Source of the DNA: CAYVUM01 sp964619055
GTDB lineage: Bacteria > Pseudomonadota > Alphaproteobacteria > Rhodospirillales > Defluviicoccaceae
Direction: 5' to 3'
Length of the DNA: 30,999 nucleotides
Assembly: GCA_964619055.1 (NCBI GenBank)
Contig: CAZUDB010000045.1
Span: 1 to 30,999, forward strand
Position 1 is the first letter of the stretch; the number at the start of each line of letters is the position of its first letter. A program made the translations under genes and the position numbers. This document shows positions 15,936 to 24,293 of this stretch, in pieces. The notes under the pieces are model-generated. The model was given only the letters and a program-made list of their open reading frames with translations, searched no databases and was not told the origin of the DNA.

Positions 15936-17330
15936 ATGGCCGTGTGGATCATCCTAGCTGCTGTGTTTGTTTTAGCGCTCATTGGTTTTTACCTGGGGCG
16001 CTCCCGATCTCTTGCGTCGGCGTCCGGTGAGGTTCGTTCTCTTCACTCCTTGCCCAGCTATTATGGCTATTACGTCGCTGTCTGGTGCGGCATCCCTGCC
16101 GTGTTGCTGCTCGGCCTGTGGCTCATGCTGGAGCCGACCATTATCGAGCAACTGCTGATTGCGAGCCTGCCCGAGTCCGTCCGCGACTTGCCCTCCGATC
16201 GGCTTGGCCTGATCCTCAACGACATCCGCAACCTCGCCCAAGGCAACATTGTCAGCACCGTTCCAGACGAGGCGATGCGCCAGGCGGCGGAGCGATACAA
16301 CAGCCTCAATTCCCTCAGTCACTGGACATTGCTGGTGGTGGTGCTGGCAATTGCCATTGCCGGGCTTACGTACGCACTGACGCGGATCACTCCGTCGTTG
16401 CGGGCGCGCAATCAGGTGGAGCAGGTCGTCAAGGTGGTGTTGATCGTCAGCTCCACGGTAGCGATCCTGACGACAATCGGCATTGTTTTATCGGTACTCA
16501 TTGAATCGCTGCGCTTCTTCGCCAAGGTGTCGCCGCTGGAGTTTTTCTTCGGACTGGAATGGAGCCCGCAAATTGCGATCCGGGCCGACCAGGTTGGGGC
16601 TTCCGGTGCGTTCGGCGCCATCCCGCTCTTTGTCGGCACCATTCTGATCGCCCTCATAGCCATGTGCGTGGCCGGCCCGATCGGGTTGTTGGCGGCGATT
16701 TACATGGCCGAGTATGCACCGTCGAAGGTGCGCACCGTGGTCAAGCCGATCCTGGAGATCCTGGCCGGCGTCCCGACAGTGGTTTACGGGTTCTTCGCCG
16801 CACTGACCGTCGCCCCTTTTTTCCGCAACGAGATCGGACCGTTCGCCGCCCTGTTTGGGGGGGACATTTCGTCTGAAAGCGCCTTGGCGGCTGGGATCGT
16901 CATGGGCATCATGATCATTCCCTTTGTGTCGTCGCTGTCGGACGATGTCATCAGTGCGGTGCCGCAGTCCATGCGCGAAGGGTCCTATGGTCTTGGCGCC
17001 ACCAAGTCGGAGACGATCAAGCGGGTGATCTTCCCGGCCGCGCTCCCCGGCATTGTCGGTGGCCTTCTGCTCGCCGTTTCGCGCGCCATTGGTGAGACCA
17101 TGATTGTCGTCATGGCCGCCGGCCTTGCGGCCAACCTGACGATGAACCCATTGGAGGCCGTCACCACGGTGACGGTGCAAATCGCGACGCTGCTCGTCGG
17201 GGACCAGGAGTTTGACAGCGCCAAAACCCTCGCCGCCTTTGCCCTTGGCCTTACGCTTTTCTTCGTGACGTTGTGCCTAAACGTCATCGCGCTGCACATC
17301 GTCCGCAAGTATCGAGAGCAGTATGAGTAG
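15936..17330 (+). CDS. pstC: Phosphate ABC transporter permease PstC
   Basis: PstC forms the phosphate channel in the inner membrane with PstA. The 464-residue protein is the long alphaproteobacterial form. An N-terminal region of about 190 residues with three helices (1-20, about 47-66, about 130-147) comes before the usual six-helix permease core. The core holds GPIGLLAAIYMAEYA, ILAGVPTVVYGFFA and the ABC-contact (EAA) loop MREGSYGLGATKSETIKRVIFPAALPGIVGG (about 347-377). The charged residues in the core helices typical of PstC are present in context, but I did not map them. Its last 8 bp overlap pstA, which indicates coupling. Confidence 0.95.
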   Translation: MAVWIILAAVFVLALIGFYLGRSRSLASASGEVRSLHSLPSYYGYYVAVWCGIPAVLLLGLWLMLEPTIIEQLLIASLPESVRDLPSDRLGLILNDIRNLAQGNIVSTVPDEAMRQAAERYNSLNSLSHWTLLVVVLAIAIAGLTYALTRITPSLRARNQVEQVVKVVLIVSSTVAILTTIGIVLSVLIESLRFFAKVSPLEFFFGLEWSPQIAIRADQVGASGAFGAIPLFVGTILIALIAMCVAGPIGLLAAIYMAEYAPSKVRTVVKPILEILAGVPTVVYGFFAALTVAPFFRNEIGPFAALFGGDISSESALAAGIVMGIMIIPFVSSLSDDVISAVPQSMREGSYGLGATKSETIKRVIFPAALPGIVGGLLLAVSRAIGETMIVVMAAGLAANLTMNPLEAVTTVTVQIATLLVGDQEFDSAKTLAAFALGLTLFFVTLCLNVIALHIVRKYREQYE

Positions 17331-18672
17331 CATTATACCCGACAGCGGCACGATCGCGGCCCCCGCGGCGCCGCTCGGCGCGCCTTCAGAGGTGTCGGCG
17401 GCCGTCGCCAACAGCCTCTCGCGCCGTTATGCGGCAGAGAAGCGATTCCAGGCCTATGGCATCGTCGCGATCGCGTTCGCGACCTTGTGCTTGGCCATCC
17501 TGTTTATCGATACCATCGGAAAATCGCTTCCCGCCTGGACGGAGTCGGTGCTTGAACTGGAGACGACGATCTACCGCCAGGACGTGGACCCGAACAACAC
17601 GGGCGATCCGGAGGTGATCGGCAACGCCAACTATGGGGCGGTGATCCGCCAGGCGATGCGGGACTTGTTTCCGGACGTGACGAGCCGCCAGGACCGACGT
17701 GACCTGATGCGCCTGGTCAGTCCCGGTGCCACCTACGAGATCCGTCAGTTGGTGCTCGACTCTGAGGAGCAGGGAGACTCGATCCTCAATCAGCGCGTGA
17801 CCCTCAACGTGCACTTGTCGGATTTGGCCGACCAGTATCTGAAGGGCTCGTACGACAAGTCCCTGCCCGAGTCACAACGGCCCATCAACGACAAGCAGAT
17901 CGCGTGGTTGGAGCGCCTCGAGGAACGGGGCCTGGTTTCCAACCGGTTCAACTGGACGCTGTTCGAGCAGGGTGACTCCCGCTCACCTGAGTTGGCCGGC
18001 ATTCGCGGCGCGCTCATCGGCTCCTTCTGGACCATGCTGGTCACCTTGATCTTGTCGTTCCCCCTCGCCGTCGGCGCTGCCATCTACCTGGAGGAATTTG
18101 CGCCCAAGAACCGCTGGACCGACCTGATCGAGGTCAACATTAACAACCTCGCCGCCGTCCCATCCATCGTGTTCGGGTTGCTTGGCCTTGCGGTCTTCTT
18201 GAATTTTTTCGGGATGCCGCGCTCGACGCCGCTGGTGGGCGGGCTGGTGTTAACGCTGATGACACTGCCCACCATCATCATCGCCAGCCGCGCCGCGCTG
18301 AAGTCTGTGCCGCCGTCCATTCGCGAAGCGGCGCTTGGCGTGGGGGCGTCCAAGGTCCAGACGGTCTTTCATCATGTCGTGCCCCTTGCTCTGCCGGGCA
18401 TGCTGACGGGTACGATCATCGGCATGGCCCAAGCACTGGGCGAAACGGCGCCGCTGCTGATGATCGGCATGGTCGCCTTCATTGTTGATATCCCGAGCGG
18501 ACCGCTGGATGCCTCGACTGTTATGCCGGTTCAAATCTACTTGTGGTCCGATTTGCCGGAGCGCGCCTACGAGGCACGGGCGGCAGCGGCCATTGTCGTC
18601 CTGCTTGCATTCCTGATCGCCATGAACACCGCCGCCGTTTTCCTGCGCCGGCGGTTCGAGCGAAAGTGGTAG
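17323..18672 (+). CDS. pstA: Phosphate ABC transporter permease PstA
   Basis: PstA pairs with PstC in the inner membrane. The 449-residue protein has an N-terminal cytoplasmic segment, one helix (about 45-63), a large periplasmic insert (about 65-220, DUF3333-like, seen in alphaproteobacterial PstA) and then the permease core. The core contains LEEFAPKNRWTDLIEVNINNLAAVPSIVFG and the EAA loop SIREAALGVGASKVQTVFHHVVPLALPGML (about 332-361), which contacts PstB. It starts inside the end of pstC (8-bp overlap) and ends 13 bp before pstB. The insert is much larger than in E. coli PstA, as expected for this lineage. Confidence 0.95.
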   Translation: MSSIIPDSGTIAAPAAPLGAPSEVSAAVANSLSRRYAAEKRFQAYGIVAIAFATLCLAILFIDTIGKSLPAWTESVLELETTIYRQDVDPNNTGDPEVIGNANYGAVIRQAMRDLFPDVTSRQDRRDLMRLVSPGATYEIRQLVLDSEEQGDSILNQRVTLNVHLSDLADQYLKGSYDKSLPESQRPINDKQIAWLERLEERGLVSNRFNWTLFEQGDSRSPELAGIRGALIGSFWTMLVTLILSFPLAVGAAIYLEEFAPKNRWTDLIEVNINNLAAVPSIVFGLLGLAVFLNFFGMPRSTPLVGGLVLTLMTLPTIIIASRAALKSVPPSIREAALGVGASKVQTVFHHVVPLALPGMLTGTIIGMAQALGETAPLLMIGMVAFIVDIPSGPLDASTVMPVQIYLWSDLPERAYEARAAAAIVVLLAFLIAMNTAAVFLRRRFERKW

Positions 18673-18685
18673 GAAACCCATTGCG

Positions 18686-19519
18686 ATGAACGAGCAAAGC
18701 CACGACAGCAGTGGTGTTCAAGTCCGATCCAAGCCGGAGGCCGTGGGACCGGGCACGGAGCACCCGGTCAAGATGCACACCACCAACGTCAACGTTCACT
18801 ATGGCAGCAAACAAGCGCTGAAGGAGGTGGACCTGGACATCTACGAGAACCAGGTCACCTCCCTGATCGGCCCGTCCGGGTGCGGCAAGTCCACCTACCT
18901 TCGCTGTCTAAACCGCATGAACGACACCATCGACATCTGTCGCGTCGACGGCACCATCGAGCTGGACGGTGAAGACATCTATGGCCGCGAGATGGACGTG
19001 GTTCATTTGCGCGCCCGCGTCGGCATGGTCTTTCAGAAGCCCAACCCGTTTCCGAAGTCCATCTACGAAAATGTTGCCTACGGCGCCCGGGTCCACGGCA
19101 TCACCAAGGACAAGGCCGACCTGGATAGGCTCGTCCACGACAGCCTGCAGCGCGCGGGCCTGCTCGAAGAGGTCAAGGACCGTCTTAACGAACCAGGCAC
19201 GGGCCTGTCCGGCGGTCAGCAGCAGCGGCTTTGCATTGCCCGCGCCATTGCAGTGCAGCCGGAGGTGATCCTGATGGACGAGCCTTGCTCGGCGCTGGAC
19301 CCCATCGCCACGGCAAAGATCGAAGAGCTCATTGACGAACTGCGGCAGAATTTCTCCATCGTCATCGTCACCCACTCCATGCAACAGGCTGCGCGCGTGT
19401 CACAACGCACCGGCTTCTTCCATCTCGGCTATCTGGTTGAGACGGGGGACACGGAGCAGATCTTCACCGATCCGCAGGATCGGCGAACGCAGGACTACAT
19501 CACCGGCCGGTTCGGCTGA
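18686..19519 (+). CDS. pstB: Phosphate ABC transporter ATP-binding protein PstB
   Basis: PstB is the ATPase that powers phosphate uptake and, with PhoU, relays phosphate status to PhoR. Its motifs are the Walker A GPSGCGKST (residues 62-70), a Q-loop Gln near 117, the ABC signature LSGGQQQR (174-181), Walker B VILMDEP (194-200, catalytic Glu 199) and the switch His 230. At 277 aa it is slightly longer than usual because of a hydrophilic N-terminal extension of about 25 residues. It lies between pstA and phoU in one operon. Confidence 0.98.
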   Translation: MNEQSHDSSGVQVRSKPEAVGPGTEHPVKMHTTNVNVHYGSKQALKEVDLDIYENQVTSLIGPSGCGKSTYLRCLNRMNDTIDICRVDGTIELDGEDIYGREMDVVHLRARVGMVFQKPNPFPKSIYENVAYGARVHGITKDKADLDRLVHDSLQRAGLLEEVKDRLNEPGTGLSGGQQQRLCIARAIAVQPEVILMDEPCSALDPIATAKIEELIDELRQNFSIVIVTHSMQQAARVSQRTGFFHLGYLVETGDTEQIFTDPQDRRTQDYITGRFG

Positions 19520-19611
19520 CCACATTGCGCGGGGCACGGGAGGTGGTTTTGTCCGCACAATCGGTGTTGCCGCAGCTCGGACGTGCCAAGGGCGAGGCGA
19601 ACGCGACAGCG

Positions 19612-20328
19612 ATGGTGAACGATCATACCGTCAAATCCTTCGACGACGCCCTGAACCAGTTGGACAATGCCCTCGCCCAGTTGGGCGGCCTGGTCGAGCA
19701 TCAGTTGGACGAAGCCGTCAACGCCCTCCTGCGGCGCGACGTGGAGCGGGCCGGACGCATTGCCGTCACCGACAACCGGGTTGATTCCGGTGAGCAGAAG
19801 ATTGACCAGGACGCCGTTGCCCTGCTCGCGTTGCGCCAGCCCATGGCGGCGGACCTACGCGTCGTCATCAGCGCCCTGAAAACCTCGGCGATCCTGGAGC
19901 GGATCGGCGACTATGCCAAAAACGTCGCGAAACGGACGGTCGTGGTGGCAGAGTTGCCGCCAATGCCGCCGGCGCTCACGGTGGCTCGCCTCGGCCGCCT
20001 GACCCAACGCATGCTTAAAGATGTGCTGGATGCCTACACAGCACGGGACGTGGAGCAAGCGGAAGAAGTGCGCGCCCGCGATCAGGAGGTGGATGCCCTC
20101 TACACCAGCGTGTTCCGCGAGCTCCTGACCTACATGATGGAGGACCCGCGCAACATCACCGCCTGCACCCACCTCCTGTTCATCGCCAAGAACTTCGAGC
20201 GGGTCGGCGACCACGCCACCAACATTGCCGAGACCATTCACTTTATCGTCCATGCCCGGCGGCCCATCGGCGACCGGCCCAAGGGCGACGACACCAGCTC
20301 TACGCTCATTGCTCCGTCGAGTTCGTAA
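19612..20328 (+). CDS. phoU: Phosphate transport system regulator PhoU
   Basis: PhoU links Pst activity to PhoR and blocks signalling when phosphate is plentiful. It consists of two three-helix PhoU repeats; each carries the metal-binding pattern, visible as ILERIGDYAKNVAKR and FERVGDHATNIAETIHF. I chose the ATG at 19612 because the family begins at about VKSFDDALNQL. An alternative is TTG at 19549, which has a clear ribosome binding site (GGGAGG at 19538-19543) and would add 21 residues; the frame is open to 19525. The protein has 238 aa from the chosen start, the usual size. A hydrophilic, Ser-rich tail is unremarkable. Confidence 0.95.
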   Translation: MVNDHTVKSFDDALNQLDNALAQLGGLVEHQLDEAVNALLRRDVERAGRIAVTDNRVDSGEQKIDQDAVALLALRQPMAADLRVVISALKTSAILERIGDYAKNVAKRTVVVAELPPMPPALTVARLGRLTQRMLKDVLDAYTARDVEQAEEVRARDQEVDALYTSVFRELLTYMMEDPRNITACTHLLFIAKNFERVGDHATNIAETIHFIVHARRPIGDRPKGDDTSSTLIAPSSS

Positions 20329-20346
20329 ACGTACAAAGCGGTCCGC

Positions 20347-21051
20347 GTGATGACGACCACAAAGCCCCGCATCCTGATCGTTGAGGACGACGAGGCCCAA
20401 GCCGAGATACTCCATTACAACTTGGAGCGTGAGGGCTTTGATACGGTCATGGCCCGCGACGGCGAGGAAGCGCTGCTCGCCGTTGAAGAACAGCAGCCCG
20501 ATTTGGTCGTGTTGGACTGGATGCTGCCGGGCGCGTCCGGGCTCACCGTCTGCCAGCGGCTGCGAAAGCGTCGGGAGACCCGGAGCCTGCCGGTGATCAT
20601 CCTGACCGCGCGCGGGGAGGAGACGGACCGGGTCCGCGGACTAGAGGCCGGCGCTGACGACTATGTGGTCAAGCCCTTCTCCCCCAGTGAGATGATTGCC
20701 CGCTGTCGCGCGGTGTTGCGCCGCGCCCGGCCCGCTCTGGCCGACGAGCGCCTGACCTATGCGGACATCATCATGGATCTGGCCGCCCACCGGGTCACCC
20801 GCAACGGCAAGGCGATCCGCTTGGGACCCACCGAGTACCGCCTGTTGCAGCTGTTCATGGAGCGGCCCGATCGCGTGTTCAGCCGCGAACAACTGCTCGA
20901 TAAGGTGTGGGGCCGCGACATCCACGTGGAGCTTCGCACCGTGGATGTGCACATCCGCCGTCTGCGCAAGGCCCTGAACGAGCATGGGGACAACGACGTC
21001 ATCCGAACCGTGCGCGGCGCCGGCTACGCCCTGGATTCGACCGGTCTTTAG
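20347..21051 (+). CDS. phoB: Phosphate regulon response regulator PhoB
   Basis: PhoB is the DNA-binding partner of PhoR and activates Pho-box promoters when phosphorylated. The N-terminal receiver domain (residues 7-122) has the acidic pair D14/D15, the phospho-accepting D57 (VVLDWMLPG), T87 and K109 (VVKPFSP). The C-terminal winged helix (about 135-232) contains LGPTEYRLLQLFMERPDRVFSREQLLDKVWG, the OmpR-type recognition helix VDVHIRRLRKAL and the wing RTVRGAGYAL. The start is GTG at 20347 or the adjacent ATG at 20350. It follows phoU by 18 bp, so it is probably last in the operon, away from phoR. Confidence 0.96.
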   Translation: MMTTTKPRILIVEDDEAQAEILHYNLEREGFDTVMARDGEEALLAVEEQQPDLVVLDWMLPGASGLTVCQRLRKRRETRSLPVIILTARGEETDRVRGLEAGADDYVVKPFSPSEMIARCRAVLRRARPALADERLTYADIIMDLAAHRVTRNGKAIRLGPTEYRLLQLFMERPDRVFSREQLLDKVWGRDIHVELRTVDVHIRRLRKALNEHGDNDVIRTVRGAGYALDSTGL

Positions 21052-21139
21052 TCCTGGCGGCACGGCGCACCCTCGCGCAATAAATGTTGATGTTTTAGAA
21101 CAATATAAGTGGCACACCCTCATCGGTTTGGCCGGTGCG

Positions 21140-21451
21140 ATGACACGAAAAATTGCCGTGAGGCGTCGATTCTTTGGTCTTGGACGAATCGTCTCTATTG
21201 ATGGTCATCGGGTGGAACGCTCCTTTTGGGGTGACCGGGTTGTCAGCATCGGTCCGCACAAAGTCAAACGAAGCTTGCTTGGCGCAATCGTCTCCGTTGG
21301 GGCAACAACCGTGCAGCACGGCGTCTTTCGCGTCGTGCGGATCAACGGCATCCCGAGAAACAAGATCGCCAAGGGAACCTGGGAAGCCGCGATCCTGGAC
21401 CTCATCCGGGATGAGGCCAGGGATCGAAGCGCGCGAAACAATGCGGACTAG
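21140..21451 (+). CDS. Small protein of tandem beta-like repeats, 103 aa
   Basis: I do not recognise a family. Residues 10-77 read as four copies of a 16-19-residue unit: RFFGLGRIVSIDGHRVERS, FWGDRVVSIGPHKVKRS, LLGAIVSVGATTVQHG and VFRVVRINGIPRNKIAKG. The shared pattern is an aromatic or Leu residue, Gly, two or three beta-branched residues, a turn, and a basic segment, which suggests stacked short beta strands. A helical C-terminus (TWEAAILDLIRDEARDR) follows. The protein is strongly basic. The ATG at 21140 has no good ribosome binding site; the frame is open upstream into the end of phoB. The last 4 bp overlap the end of the convergent decarboxylase gene. Confidence 0.6.
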   Translation: MTRKIAVRRRFFGLGRIVSIDGHRVERSFWGDRVVSIGPHKVKRSLLGAIVSVGATTVQHGVFRVVRINGIPRNKIAKGTWEAAILDLIRDEARDRSARNNAD

Positions 21452-22581
21452 ATGTAATACTCCGCCATGGGCGCGTAGCCGTTGAAGCCCTTGGAGGCGT
21501 AAACGGCCGTGTAGGCGCCGGCCGTCAACAACTCCACCTTGTCACCACCCTTCAGGCCCAAAGGCAGGGTATAGCCCGCCTTTTCGTACAGGATATCGGC
21601 GCCGTCGCAGGTCGGCCCAGCCAGCGTCACCGGCCCTTCCGCCTCACCGTCGCGGGCGGTCGTGATGGGATATTGAATGGCCTCGCCCAGGGTTTCGGCG
21701 AGACCGCCAAAGGTGCCCACGTCCAGATAGACCCAGCGGCAGTGATCCTCCCGCGACTTGCGGGACACGAGCAGAACTTCCGACTGGATCACGCCCGCCG
21801 ATGCGGCGATGGAGCGTCCCGGCTCGATGATCATCTCCGGCCAGTTGTTGCCGAAGTGGCGTGCCATGGACGTCATGATCGTGTGCGCGAAATCGCCCAC
21901 GGGCGGCAGGTCGTCGCCGCGATAGGGGGCCGGAAATCCGCCCCCGAGATTGAGCATGCTCAGCTCCAATCCGGCGTCGCGCAGGTCCGTAAACACCAGC
22001 GCCGACCGGCCGATGGCCAGCTCCCACGCGTCCGCGTTGACCTGTTGGGAGCCCACATGAAATGACAGGCCGATGGGGCCAAGGTTGAGGTCCCCGGCCT
22101 TGAGCAAAAGCTCCTTGGCCATGTCCAGGTCGCACCCGAACTTGCGGTTCAGCGGCCAGCGGGCATCGGTGTTGTCGGCCAGAATGCGGCAGTACACTTC
22201 CGCGCCGGGCGCTTCATCGGCGATCTTCCGGAGCTCCTCCTCGCTGTCGAATGCGAACAGACGCACCCCACGCTCGAAGGCGCGGGCGATGTCGCGCCGG
22301 TGCTTGACCGTATTGCCGAAGGAAATGCGCTCGGGCGCGGCGCCGACGGCCAAGCAATCGTCGATTTCCTGGCCGCTGGCGGCATCGAAGCTGGAGCCCA
22401 GGTCAACAAGCGTCCTCAGCAATGGGCAGGCCGGGTTGGCCTTGACAGCGTAGTAGATCGTCGCCAGCGGCAACGCCGCCCGCAAGGATCGGTAGTTTTC
22501 AGCGATCAGATCCAGATCGACCACAAGACACGGCGTTTCTGGATGTCCCGTTTCCAGAAACCGGGCAATCTTGGGAGTCAT
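21448..22581 (-). CDS. Ornithine/lysine decarboxylase, PLP fold type III (group IV)
   Basis: This is a 377-residue eukaryotic-type (alanine-racemase fold) basic amino-acid decarboxylase, making putrescine or cadaverine in the cytosol. YYAVKAN carries the PLP lysine (K47), with His175 in HVGSQ, the phosphate-binding GGGFP (213-217) and the EPGR motif (253-256). Catalytic Cys325 and Asp326 lie in GPTCDGADIL and Tyr357 in GAYTAVYASKGFNGY. The catalytic Cys and Asp come from the second subunit of the dimer. Group IV members can act on ornithine, lysine or both, so I leave the symbol open. It runs toward the repeat protein (4-bp overlap of ends). Its 5' leader contains a 6-bp hairpin (22635-22650). 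Confidence 0.95.
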   Translation of the reverse strand: MTPKIARFLETGHPETPCLVVDLDLIAENYRSLRAALPLATIYYAVKANPACPLLRTLVDLGSSFDAASGQEIDDCLAVGAAPERISFGNTVKHRRDIARAFERGVRLFAFDSEEELRKIADEAPGAEVYCRILADNTDARWPLNRKFGCDLDMAKELLLKAGDLNLGPIGLSFHVGSQQVNADAWELAIGRSALVFTDLRDAGLELSMLNLGGGFPAPYRGDDLPPVGDFAHTIMTSMARHFGNNWPEMIIEPGRSIAASAGVIQSEVLLVSRKSREDHCRWVYLDVGTFGGLAETLGEAIQYPITTARDGEAEGPVTLAGPTCDGADILYEKAGYTLPLGLKGGDKVELLTAGAYTAVYASKGFNGYAPMAEYYI

Positions 22582-22988
22582 GGTGTTGGCACCCTCGTCA
22601 CAAAAGCAACCTTGAACGAACCCGCCGCGACGCTGTCCGGAGAACCGGACGCCGAGGCGATAACCACAACAATTCGTGAGGTCAGCTCAGACTAGAGTGT
22701 GGATTTTTTTGGCCGAGGAGCACGTAGTAGGGGCGGCACACATCGGCGCGGTCATCTCTGACGGTATTCATCTGCCGATTGTTCCCACTGCCCTCTTGCT
22801 CGACCATTCCGGCAGCGCAATCGCCGCCAGCCCTTCCGTTATAGTCGCTCATTACCGACGGCGGACGTTGTCGCACGATGTCGACGCCGACCAGCCAGGA
22901 GCCCCGCGTATATGGCAAGTGGCCCCCGTGATGCAATGGAAAATCTCGCGACAGGTCCGTGACAGTGTTCGGTCGGGGCCGATCTTGC
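22582..22988 (-). other. Intergenic region upstream of decarboxylase
   Basis: This 400-bp gap between thiSG (ending 22989) and the decarboxylase start holds no credible gene. An 84-codon minus-strand frame (22682-22936) looks like chance. A hairpin with GTCCGG (22635-22640), loop AGAA and CCGGAC (22645-22650) would lie in the decarboxylase leader, and a poly-T stretch follows at 22694-22702. The decarboxylase promoter must be here, but I cannot place it. Confidence 0.4.
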
Positions 22989-24011
22989 TCAGATCAACCC
23001 CGCCAGTGGCGATGTTGGATCGGCGTAGCGCTTTTTCGCCATGCGCCCGGCCAGGTAGGCCAACCGCCCGGACTGCACGGCAAGGCGCATCGCGTGCGCC
23101 ATTCGAATCGGATCCTTGGCCTCGGCGATCGCCGTGTTCAGCAACACACCATCGCAGCCCAGTTCCATGGCGACGGTCGCGTCGGAGGCGGTGCCGACCC
23201 CGGCATCCACCAACACGGGCACCTTCGACTGCTCGACAATCAGGCGGATGCCGACCGGGTTCTGAATGCCGAGCCCGGAGCCGATGGGAGCGGCCAGCGG
23301 CATGATGGCGACGCAACCCATATCCTCCAGCCGCTTGGCCAGGATCGGATCATCGGAGCAGTAGACCATGACCTCGAAGCCCTCTTGGATCAGGGTTTCC
23401 GCCGCCACCAGCGTCTCGGTCATGTTGGGATAGAGGGTTTTCTGGTCCCCGAGCACTTCCAGCTTCACCAGCGACCAGCCGCCGGCCTCCCGGGCGAGCC
23501 GAAGGGTGCGCACGGCGTCGGCCGCGCTGAAGCAACCGGCCGTATTGGGGAGATAGGTGTATCGCTTCGGGTCCACGTAGTCGACCAGCATGGGCGCGGC
23601 CGGGTTGGTGATATTGACGCGCCGGACGGCGACGGTGACGATCTCGGCCCCGGATGCGGCTATGGCCGCGGCGGTTTCCTGAAAGTCCTTATACTTGCCC
23701 GTCCCCACCAACAATCGCGAGTGAAACGAGCGGCCCGCCACGATCATCGGTTCGCTTCCGTCGGCCGCCGCGTTCTCCGCTGTGCCCTCTCGGTTCGGGG
23801 CGTCAGGCGCACCGCCGCCGATGAAATGGACGATCTCGAGGCGATCACCCTCGGCGACCAGGACCGTGCCGTAGCCCGAGCGCGGCACGATTTCCAAGTT
23901 GCGTTCCACCGCCACCTTTCTGGGGTCCAGGCCGATCTCGGTCAGCAACTGTTCCACGGTCCGGGGCGCCGTGAAGCGCTTCTCCTCTCCATTGATCGTC
24001 ACATTGGGCAT
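22989..24011 (-). CDS. thiSG: ThiS-ThiG fusion: sulfur carrier and thiazole synthase
   Basis: One 340-residue protein carries both parts of bacterial thiazole biosynthesis. Residues 1-67 are a ThiS ubiquitin-like domain ending in the Gly-Gly motif (FIGGG, Gly65-67). A linker (about 68-88, Ala/Gly/Asn-rich) leads to a ThiG TIM-barrel (about 89-335) with LVGTGKY, the Schiff-base lysine in LVKLEVLGD (K183), YCSDDPILAKRLED and PVLVDAGVGTASDA. ThiG condenses deoxyxylulose-phosphate, dehydroglycine and ThiS thiocarboxylate into the thiazole phosphate of thiamin. The gene stands alone: thiO, thiE and thiF are not in the window. The ATG has GGAAG about 9 nt upstream. No complete TPP riboswitch is visible upstream. 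Confidence 0.93.
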   Translation of the reverse strand: MPNVTINGEEKRFTAPRTVEQLLTEIGLDPRKVAVERNLEIVPRSGYGTVLVAEGDRLEIVHFIGGGAPDAPNREGTAENAAADGSEPMIVAGRSFHSRLLVGTGKYKDFQETAAAIAASGAEIVTVAVRRVNITNPAAPMLVDYVDPKRYTYLPNTAGCFSAADAVRTLRLAREAGGWSLVKLEVLGDQKTLYPNMTETLVAAETLIQEGFEVMVYCSDDPILAKRLEDMGCVAIMPLAAPIGSGLGIQNPVGIRLIVEQSKVPVLVDAGVGTASDATVAMELGCDGVLLNTAIAEAKDPIRMAHAMRLAVQSGRLAYLAGRMAKKRYADPTSPLAGLI

Positions 24012-24293
24012 TGCCGGTTCTTCCGTTCCTTAGTTGGGCCGCGGGCCCGCGACAGCTCAGACGGCGCACCCCGACGCATACAGGTCTAACGTAGTTCTCG
24101 GCGGCAGGGGAGCAACCCGTGCGAGCGGTCACGGCGGTATGCGGGACGCATACGGCCCATCGGCAATGCGGGCGAGGCCCACTCATCACAGCTGCCGGCA
24201 GTCCCGATCCAGGGGCCTGTTCCGGCCACGCCCGGTCGTGTACTCTGAGTCTTTGATCATCAACAGCGATCTGAATCAGAATACTCAGCCACC

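Noticed and set aside
22682..22936. 84-codon minus-strand frame between thiSG and the decarboxylase
   Set aside because: No ribosome binding site or recognisable pattern; it lies in what must be the decarboxylase promoter region.
24012..24130. TPP riboswitch upstream of thiSG
   Set aside because: The minus strand has GGGGTGC and CTGAGC about 15 nt apart, reminiscent of the start of a THI element, but the conserved second half (ACCTGAT and the following stem) is absent, so I do not call it.
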